Source: Candidatus Gastranaerophilales bacterium (GTDB taxonomy: Bacteria; Cyanobacteriota; Vampirovibrionia; Gastranaerophilales; JANQFW01). Taken from it: DNA of 40,688 bases. The stretch covers positions 1-40,688 of the forward strand of contig JANQLL010000009.1 in the NCBI GenBank assembly GCA_028280605.1. The letters run 5' to 3'. A program made the position numbers and the translations under genes. Within the stretch, counting starts at the first letter, position 1. Every line of letters begins with the position of its first letter. Below are positions 35,042 through 40,688 of the stretch, piece after piece. The notes under the pieces were generated by a model that saw only the letters and a list, made by a program, of their open reading frames with translations, was not told where the DNA came from and did no database searches.

Positions 35042-36361
35042 CTAATGGTCGATAGTATCTATAATAAGCTCGGGCGCTGTTATTTTAAATTCTGAGTATA
35101 TAACAGATTGACTAAATAACTCTAAAGTGGCCTCACCTTCTTCTTTAGCATTGGCATGTATGGTTGCTATTAAATCATTGACCTCTACCTCATCACCAAT
35201 CTTTTTATTTAAAACAATGCCAACCGCATGATCTATAGGATCTTCCTTGGTCTCTCTGCCAGCTCCCAGTATTTTACAAAGCTTACCAACTTCCATAGCA
35301 TTTATTTCTTGTATAAAGCCATTTTTTGAAGCGTTTAATTTTAGTTTATATTTTGATGCAGGGAATTTATCAGGATTGTCAATATAGCTTACATCACCGC
35401 CTTGATTTTTTACCATTACCTTAAACTGCTCAAAAGCTTTACCGTTATTTAAAAGCTCAGCTAAAACGTCTTTGCCTTCTCTGATTGTAGTGACTTTATT
35501 TGCCTTAACTAAAGATATAGCCCCAAGGTATAGACATAGTTCTGTTAAATCTTTTGGCCCTTTGTTTTTTAAAGTTTCAATAGATTCGATAACTTCTAAA
35601 TTATTACCAACAGCGTTGCCTAAAGGCTGCTCCATACCTGTTATAACAGAAACAATAGACCTGTTTAAATATTGGCCTATATCAACCATTGTCTGAGATA
35701 AAACTCTAGCATCATCCACAGACTTCATAAATGCGCCGTTTCCACATTTTACATCCAGTACTATAACATTAGCCCCTGATGCTATTTTTTTTGAAATAAC
35801 CGACGAGGCAATCAATGGTATGCTGGCCACTGTAGCGGTTACATCTCTTAATGCGTAAAGAATGCCGTCCACCGGCGCAAGATTGCTTGTTTGGCTAGCT
35901 ATTGCACATTTATGAGTTTTTACTGTAGTTATAAAATCATCTATATTAAGAGCAGTATTAAATCCTGGAATAGATTCTAGCTTATCTATGGTGCCACCAG
36001 TATGTCCAAGGCCTCGACCTGAAAGTTTAGCAACTGGTACACCTGCAGCAGCCAATAATGGTATTAGAATAATTGTTGTTTTATCACCAACGCCACCAGT
36101 GCTATGTTTATCTATTATATAATCACCTATAGCCGATAAATCAAGTATTTCACCTGATTTTGCAATTTCGTGGGTTAATATAGCGGATTCTTTTTTTGAC
36201 ATGCCTTGAATATTTACAGCCATAAGCCATGCAGACAGCTGATAGTCAGGTATTGTTTTATTCTTTACTCCATCAACCAAAAATTTTATTTCTTCTTCCA
36301 AGTGCTCTTTTCCATCTTTTTTGTGGGCAATTATATCAACCATTCTTAATCTTTTGCTCAT
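35042..36361 (-). CDS. Pyrimidine-nucleoside (thymidine) phosphorylase
   Basis: The enzyme cleaves thymidine or uridine with phosphate to the free base and (deoxy)ribose-1-phosphate. The 439-residue protein has the N-terminal RMVDIIAHKKDGKEHLEEEI, the signature DKHSTGGVGDKT (phosphate binding), SGRGLGHTGGTIDKLESI and the C-terminal barrel. It could be DeoA (thymidine only) or Pdp (both pyrimidines); sequence by eye does not settle which. Together with deoC at 7088 it forms a deoxynucleoside salvage route, although a phosphopentomutase is not visible here. Confidence 0.93.
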   Translation of the reverse strand: MSKRLRMVDIIAHKKDGKEHLEEEIKFLVDGVKNKTIPDYQLSAWLMAVNIQGMSKKESAILTHEIAKSGEILDLSAIGDYIIDKHSTGGVGDKTTIILIPLLAAAGVPVAKLSGRGLGHTGGTIDKLESIPGFNTALNIDDFITTVKTHKCAIASQTSNLAPVDGILYALRDVTATVASIPLIASSVISKKIASGANVIVLDVKCGNGAFMKSVDDARVLSQTMVDIGQYLNRSIVSVITGMEQPLGNAVGNNLEVIESIETLKNKGPKDLTELCLYLGAISLVKANKVTTIREGKDVLAELLNNGKAFEQFKVMVKNQGGDVSYIDNPDKFPASKYKLKLNASKNGFIQEINAMEVGKLCKILGAGRETKEDPIDHAVGIVLNKKIGDEVEVNDLIATIHANAKEEGEATLELFSQSVIYSEFKITAPELIIDTIDH

Positions 36362-36588
36362 ATATCAGCCTTTCAAACTACACTAAATCTTAATAATAAA
36401 GTCATCAAGTATTCCATTTTAAAGGTTTAATTATGTTTATTACTAAAACATTTAAATTTTTTTTAAAATTCTTTTACAAAGAAGAGAATATTAAATTTAT
36501 TTGATATAAAATTAAATTATAATACCATTTTAATTATTTTGCACGACTTATGTGCCGTTTAAAATTATTTTTTTATTTGGGGGTAAAA

Positions 36589-38883
36589 ATGTTGGTAAAA
36601 ACGACTTTATTTGAAACAAAACCACAATCATTAACAAAAATTTTTAATGAACTTAAAGAAATTTATAATATATCTCAAGTGAGCGATGAGCGTAAGGATT
36701 TAATTGTTAAACAAGTCCAAAAATATGGATATCTGCCATACTCACATAGCAGAGCACTGAATGAGCTAAGTGATGCTGAGACTATAATAGGGATAGAAGA
36801 AAAATTAAAGTTTAATAATATATATAATAATAACGAAATAAATTTTAATGAATTAAGCCCAGTAGTGCGAGCAGGATATAAAGACTCCAGCTGGGTAAAA
36901 AAAGAACAGCATAATATCAAATTGTTAAACCTTGCGGGCTTGGGCAATGGCAATAAGACGGATGAACCAGGAAAATTAATTGACTGGCTAAAACAACTAT
37001 TAATTTTACCGGCTGGAAATTTAGACAAAGGCATTTTGGGTACTACAATGTATCTTATTCCTTTTCATCCGAGAGATTTTGGCTGTGCATATTTGCCAAC
37101 AAGCAGCGGTGTTAGCCCAAATTTAGCTGATAAAACTTTAGAAGATAAACTGGAGCTTGATGCTAAAGCTCAGGTGCAATTATTTATTGCATTAACACAA
37201 CTTGCGGGCCATCCGGTGATGTTTGATGTATTGCCTCAAACCGGCAGGTTCTCAAAAACAATACTTACAAGCCCTCATGCTGCAAGATGGTTTAATGTAA
37301 AGGATCTTATTCAAAAATTAAGCCACGATATTGACGCAATAGCTGATTATTTAAAGAATGACCACCATCACGGTGATGTTGATTATATTAAAGGGCTTAT
37401 TAGGGAGCGCTTAACAGGTACTAGCCCAGATATTCCTGACCATTTGCAGTACCTTGTTGATAGATTTGAGAATGATTTAAACTCAAAGCGCAAGTATTGG
37501 TCAGAAGAAATGACCAAAATACATAATCAAAAAGCTATTCATAAAAAAGTGAACAGCATAATAAAAGAAGCTGTTGGGATCAATAAAAAATTAGACGAAG
37601 AAGATATACATAATCAGGGTGAAGTTATCGGAACTTTAATTAAACAGGGATTCTGGCCAGCACCGGGTGGAGCTTGGTGTTCTTGTGGAGTGCCTGTGTT
37701 TAATAAAATGAGTAATAATGGTAATTTTCCTTTGTTTAATCATTATGATAATGAATGTAATGATGTTACTCATTGCGCTAATCTTGATTGTCAAACGCCT
37801 TACTACTTTGTATCATTTGATGACGGTAATTTTAACCTTGACGTTATTGATTTTTACGTTAATTTTATGAAAAATCTTCAGAAGGATTATAACTTTGATG
37901 GTTTTAGGGTGGATCATATCGATCATATTGTCGATAAATACTCGCAAAATGATGATGGCGATCCTATAAGCTACAGAGCTCCTAAGCATGTTCTTAAAAA
38001 GACAAATGACGCATTAAAAGAAGTTACTCCTCATTTTGCAACTCTTGCTGAATATATGCTTTGGGATAATTATTACCATGAATACCACGTTGAAATGAAT
38101 TTTGATCTATTCTGGGGTAATGATATTGTTTCGCAATTCGCTAAAAAAGTAGAGGAAATTATAAATAACAATAACTATTTGGCTGGGCATAATAATATTG
38201 TCAATAATCCTTCTGCTTTAGGGATATTAAAGACTTATAACAATCAGGATGGTGAATTTAGAGAAATTAATCAGTATCCGGGACAGCTTGGCGAAAGAGG
38301 TGCATTGTTTAAGTGGTTTAAGTATAAGTTTTTACCGGGAGGAAGTAAAGCACAGCGTCCTGTTATGTATATAGATGGTGATGAATCCTATACTGAAAAG
38401 GGTATAGAAGATGCCATCGGAGCGGAAAAGTCAATGCCAAGAAATCAAAATGAAGAATTCTACAGAGAATTTGATGCTATAGATAGGCTAGCCAAGCAAT
38501 TAGATTTAACTTGTTTTGGAACCGCTGAACAATATCATACTAATTTTGATGAAAGTGGATTTATAACCTGGTTTATTAAACATGAAAATCAACAAGATAA
38601 CGAGAGACTATTTATTGTGGCAAATGAAAATGCGCCAAAAGAAATAGTAAAGGACTACAAGCATGATGGCAATGTGGATATTTATGAAAAAATTTCGCAG
38701 CCTGTGTTTGATAAAGATGCTTTTATCCCTGAAGGATTCCAGCCTGTATGTGAGTATGTGCTTGAGCAAGGCTCGTATGATTTTAAAGAAATCAGTGATA
38801 TTCATAATCACTATGAAAATAAGTTTTATTTTGAAAAATTAGAGCCTGGTGAGTACCATATATATAAAATTAAAAGGATTTAA
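36589..38883 (+). CDS. Divergent GH13-like (alpha-amylase superfamily) glycosidase
   Basis: This 764-residue protein shows an alpha-amylase-type barrel pattern. Region I is altered to MFDVLPQTGRFS (about 210). A nucleophile-type GFRVDHIDHI has its Asp near 442, and an acid-type LAEYML has its Glu near 488. A distant FGTAEQYHTNFDESGF lies in the C-terminal third. The stretch between regions I and II (about 220-430) is unusually long and holds charged helices and a Cys-rich patch (AWCSCGV, CNDVTHCANLDC). There is no signal peptide, so it is likely cytoplasmic and could act on glycogen or maltodextrin. The family is unassigned, and the catalytic residues are guesses from motif position. The ATG at 36589 follows GGGGGTAAAA; an in-frame ATG at 36550 has no site. 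Confidence 0.7.
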   Translation: MLVKTTLFETKPQSLTKIFNELKEIYNISQVSDERKDLIVKQVQKYGYLPYSHSRALNELSDAETIIGIEEKLKFNNIYNNNEINFNELSPVVRAGYKDSSWVKKEQHNIKLLNLAGLGNGNKTDEPGKLIDWLKQLLILPAGNLDKGILGTTMYLIPFHPRDFGCAYLPTSSGVSPNLADKTLEDKLELDAKAQVQLFIALTQLAGHPVMFDVLPQTGRFSKTILTSPHAARWFNVKDLIQKLSHDIDAIADYLKNDHHHGDVDYIKGLIRERLTGTSPDIPDHLQYLVDRFENDLNSKRKYWSEEMTKIHNQKAIHKKVNSIIKEAVGINKKLDEEDIHNQGEVIGTLIKQGFWPAPGGAWCSCGVPVFNKMSNNGNFPLFNHYDNECNDVTHCANLDCQTPYYFVSFDDGNFNLDVIDFYVNFMKNLQKDYNFDGFRVDHIDHIVDKYSQNDDGDPISYRAPKHVLKKTNDALKEVTPHFATLAEYMLWDNYYHEYHVEMNFDLFWGNDIVSQFAKKVEEIINNNNYLAGHNNIVNNPSALGILKTYNNQDGEFREINQYPGQLGERGALFKWFKYKFLPGGSKAQRPVMYIDGDESYTEKGIEDAIGAEKSMPRNQNEEFYREFDAIDRLAKQLDLTCFGTAEQYHTNFDESGFITWFIKHENQQDNERLFIVANENAPKEIVKDYKHDGNVDIYEKISQPVFDKDAFIPEGFQPVCEYVLEQGSYDFKEISDIHNHYENKFYFEKLEPGEYHIYKIKRI

Positions 38884-39106
38884 GGGAAAAGTGCAAATAC
38901 AAAAATGTAAAAAAGAGTAGGTTTAGTTAGGTCTACTCTTTTTTGCTTATGCTTCTCATCAAATTTTTTCAGTTCTTTATTATCAAACCAGATGCCAGCG
39001 CAACCATTTTGGCAAACGTCCAACTGCACACCGTCAACAGATCTTTTTACAAGCGTATTATTTGCAAGCAGGGCATATTAATATGATATTATCATTAAGC
39101 TCCCAT
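38882..39106 (-). pseudogene. Frameshifted zf-TFIIB-type zinc-ribbon protein
   Basis: Reading the minus strand, a good ribosome-binding site (GAAGGAG) and ATG at 39106 begin a frame that stops after three codons. In the +1 frame WELNDNIILICPACK follows. A second one-base shift near 39060 is needed to reach NTLVKRSVDGVQLDVCQNGC, then AGIWFDNKELKKFDEKH. Joined, these give the small zinc-ribbon family with a CPXC knuckle and a C-X3-C-AGIWFD knuckle. Two frameshifts in under 50 bases argue for a decayed gene rather than recoding. The frame then runs on through the terminator to 38882, so the original stop also seems lost. Sequencing error is an alternative. Confidence 0.55.
38909..38944. terminator. 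Bidirectional terminator
   Basis: A perfect 12-bp inverted repeat, AAAAAAGAGTAG/CTACTCTTTTTT, with a 12-base loop. It ends the GH13-like gene and would also end the minus-strand pseudogene reading towards it. Confidence 0.8.
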
Positions 39107-39175
39107 GTTTATACTCCTTCAACTAAATTCAGCCGGATATTTATATGATTTATAATAATTGCGCTATTTAGTTAA

Positions 39176-39352
39176 TTAACTTTGATTGCGCTTTAATTTT
39201 ACAGCTCGCTGATTAGCTTTTGCTTGCTGTATTGCGATTATATCACCCTGTATAGTACCAGTTGGCTCCAGTCCTAAAGAATCAAGAAGCATATTTATAT
39301 GCAATGGTGCAGAGGGTTTGTTAAAATTAATGTTAGTTATTTTAAAATCCAT
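39176..39352 (-). CDS. Small hypothetical protein (58 aa)
   Basis: The ATG at 39352 has AGGGAAAG just upstream. The 58-residue product starts MDFKITNINFNKPSAPLHIN, continues with LLDSLGLEPTGTIQGD and IIAIQQAKANQRAVKLK, and looks like a compact helical protein with a Thr-Gly turn. No membrane segment is present. I do not recognise it. It lies between the zinc-ribbon pseudogene and the AT-rich repeats, with no other gene nearby. Confidence 0.5.
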   Translation of the reverse strand: MDFKITNINFNKPSAPLHINMLLDSLGLEPTGTIQGDIIAIQQAKANQRAVKLKRNQS

Positions 39353-39490
39353 AAACTTTCCCTATTAATATTAAAATATCTAATACTTTTATTCCACAAA
39401 ACCAGATTTTTATAACACTTTTAAAAAAAAAATCGCATTATCGTTACATTTATTATTCTAACTTTTGATTTTAAAATTTTTGGCAATATT

Positions 39491-39569
39491 TATACTGCTC
39501 ATCAATTAAATTTGAAATTACTCTTTTCAGAAACTAGTTTATTTTATCAGATTTAGCTCGATTGAATAA
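39491..39569. repeat. AT-rich repeat modules Y and X, copy 3
   Basis: Module Y (TATAC...CAATTAAATTT, then exact TACTCTTTTCAGA at 39519-39531) is followed by module X (TTTATTTTATCAGATT...TTGAATAA at 39538-39569). These are the same modules as at 26934-27107, in swapped order. Just beyond, TCTGAAAAGTA is an inverted near-copy of TACTCTTTTCAGA. The gene-free stretch 39353-39782 holds nothing else that I can name. Confidence 0.5.
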
Positions 39570-39782
39570 TCTGAAAAGTATTTTTGAGTTAGTATAACTG
39601 CAGAAAATTTAAACTAAACCTTATTACAAATGCAAAAGAAATACTTTATACCTAAAAAATATTTTAATAATAATAAAAAATTAGGCAATTTTTTTGCATT
39701 GCTTGTTTTTATAATATTGGGTAAAAAAACAAACCAGCTAAAATTAGAGAAACATAAAAATAAAGAGAGAGAAGGAAGAGTA

Positions 39783-40256
39783 ATGATTAACGATATTAAA
39801 GCCCTACAGTGCGCTGTGAGCAAAAGCTATGCGTTTGCGCCATTGCAAAAGAAGGAAAAAGGTTACGACAATAATATTTTTACAAGTTATCATTCCAAAA
39901 GACCTAGCTTGAAGCCTCAATTAAGCTATCAAGCTAATTCTGTACTAAACCCCTTAGAAAATTATTTAGAAAAACAACTAAGAGATAAATTTATTGAAGA
40001 TGGGGCTTTAGATACGATTATGGATGAAACTCTTTTAAGAAGTTTGGAAGAAGGATATTCTTTTAAAGAAACAAATCCTAAAACCGGTGAAACTAATGAA
40101 TGGTCATTTGACAAAATAAATAATTGCTATATAAAAACAGTGATTGATATATATGGCTCTAGAGAAAAAATATCTATACCTAAAAAGCAAAGCTCAAGCA
40201 ACTTCCTAGATTTAAGTCCAGTCATCAATAAACTGAGAAGCCAATGGGGCAACTAA
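39783..40256 (+). CDS. Hypothetical protein (157 aa)
   Basis: The ATG at 39783 follows GAAGGAAGAG, a good ribosome-binding site; an in-frame ATG at 39630 would add a low-complexity N-terminus and is less likely. The protein has a Lys/Ser/Tyr-rich first third, a helical middle with ENYLEKQLRDKFIEDGALD and ETLLRSLEEGYSFKE, and a short strand-rich section (NEWSFDKINNCYIKTVIDIY). There is no membrane helix from this start. The family is not recognised. A strong terminator follows. Confidence 0.6.
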   Translation: MINDIKALQCAVSKSYAFAPLQKKEKGYDNNIFTSYHSKRPSLKPQLSYQANSVLNPLENYLEKQLRDKFIEDGALDTIMDETLLRSLEEGYSFKETNPKTGETNEWSFDKINNCYIKTVIDIYGSREKISIPKKQSSSNFLDLSPVINKLRSQWGN

Positions 40257-40288
40257 GGCTTCTTTGTGTGTAATTGCAAACTCTTGTT

Positions 40289-40316
40289 AAATACCGGTGC
40301 AAACCGGTATTTTTTT
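40289..40316. terminator. Rho-independent terminator between convergent genes
   Basis: A perfect 10-bp stem, AAATACCGGT/ACCGGTATTT, with a GCAA tetraloop and a T-run on the plus side. It ends the gene at 39783-40256 and abuts the stop of the minus-strand gene. Confidence 0.85.
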
Positions 40317-40608
40317 ATTCATCTATCATATTTATAATTTCATCCAGCATTTCTTTTTTTGCATTGACAACATTAACATTTGCTGCAATCTGATGTTTGC
40401 TTACAACTCCGGTAAGAGCCATATCAACTGCATTACCTTCGTCAGAGTTAAATTTTTCTATTTCGCTAAGCAGCTTTGCTTGTGCACTTATTATGGCAGT
40501 ATCTTCTCTGCTAAAATTTAACAGACTGTCGCCTGCTGATTGGATAGATTCTCCAAATGTATATTTATTCAATGGTATTGGTAAATTCGAATTTATACCA
40601 ATTTCCAT
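40315..40608 (-). CDS. Small hypothetical protein (97 aa)
   Basis: The product is acidic and mostly helical, with ISAQAKLLSEIEKF and a C-terminal KHQIAANVNVVNAKKEMLDE that faintly recalls flagellar rod or axial protein ends. That resemblance is too weak to assign. No signal peptide or membrane helix is seen. No clear ribosome-binding site precedes the ATG at 40608; instead the start is immediately preceded by one arm of a perfect 12-bp inverted repeat. It ends at the shared terminator. Confidence 0.55.
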   Translation of the reverse strand: MEIGINSNLPIPLNKYTFGESIQSAGDSLLNFSREDTAIISAQAKLLSEIEKFNSDEGNAVDMALTGVVSKHQIAANVNVVNAKKEMLDEIINMIDE

Positions 40609-40609
40609 T

Positions 40610-40672
40610 CAACAAAGTATTAATAACAAAAATTACTTAAGTAAATTAAATTGATTCATCAATACTTTGTTG
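40610..40672. repeat. 12-bp perfect inverted repeat upstream of the last gene
   Basis: CAACAAAGTATT and AATACTTTGTTG are separated by 39 bases that include the palindrome TTACTTAAGTAA. It could be an operator pair, or an RNA hairpin that masks the start codon of the minus-strand gene ending at 40315. Confidence 0.5.
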
Positions 40673-40688
40673 ATGACAGAAAGCTTTT

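Noticed and set aside
37364..37380. Perfect CATCAC-G-GTGATG palindrome
   Set aside because: It is inside the GH13-like gene and encodes part of its His-rich segment, so there is no reason to call it an operator.
39630..39782. In-frame ATG at 39630 as the start of the 157-residue gene
   Set aside because: It would add a low-complexity, hydrophobic N-terminus, and there is no ribosome-binding site; the ATG at 39783 has a strong one.

Overview
The window is AT-rich (about one third G+C by eye) and densely coded, from a Gram-negative-type (diderm) bacterium. An LptF/LptG-type permease, a TonB-like C-terminal domain, low G+C and a sigma factor paired with a possible DUF1822-like protein point towards the non-photosynthetic relatives of cyanobacteria (Vampirovibrionia/Melainabacteria, Gastranaerophilales-like). 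That placement is inference. There are no rRNA genes, CRISPR arrays or recognisable insertion sequences, and I saw no tRNA gene.

Layout. (1) 1-1291: a gene open at the left edge, product unknown. (2) 1402-6750, minus strand: a tightly packed run reading moeA, thiS, mnmA, aroF, tyrA, then a HepT/MntA (HEPN/MNT) toxin-antitoxin pair. (3) 6763-9332: a divergent region with two TGAT-N4-ATCA palindromes, then deoC, a PHP-domain gene and a yjbQ-family gene, flanked by inverted copies of a G+C-rich hairpin repeat. (4) 9476-18877: a small EF-hand protein (minus), then dprA, topA, aroE, an MFS exporter, rpmE, thyX, prfA and prmC (plus). (5) 18966-26885: ileS, an orphan PAS histidine kinase, small unknown genes, ferritin, queE and a DnaJ-like protein. 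(6) 27142-32175: the most unusual locus. A 1429-residue protein combines an anti-sigma-type zinc motif, a long acidic repetitive region, one transmembrane helix, a Lys-rich linker and a TonB-like C-terminus. It is followed by a 43-codon small ORF and a sigma-70-family factor. (7) 32350-36361: a secreted or membrane unknown, a winged-helix regulator coupled to an LptF/LptG permease, thioredoxin and pyrimidine-nucleoside phosphorylase. (8) 36589-40688: a divergent GH13-like glycosidase, a frameshifted zinc-ribbon pseudogene, small unknown genes and AT-rich repeat modules.

Functional themes are aromatic amino-acid synthesis (aroF, tyrA, aroE), nucleotide salvage and thymidylate (deoC, pyrimidine phosphorylase, thyX), tRNA modification and translation (mnmA, queE, ileS, prfA, prmC, rpmE), DNA topology and uptake (topA, dprA) and envelope signalling. 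The best candidate for an undescribed system is region 6. Its architecture suggests a membrane protein that could hold a sigma factor at its cytoplasmic zinc domain and sense the envelope through a TonB-like periplasmic domain.
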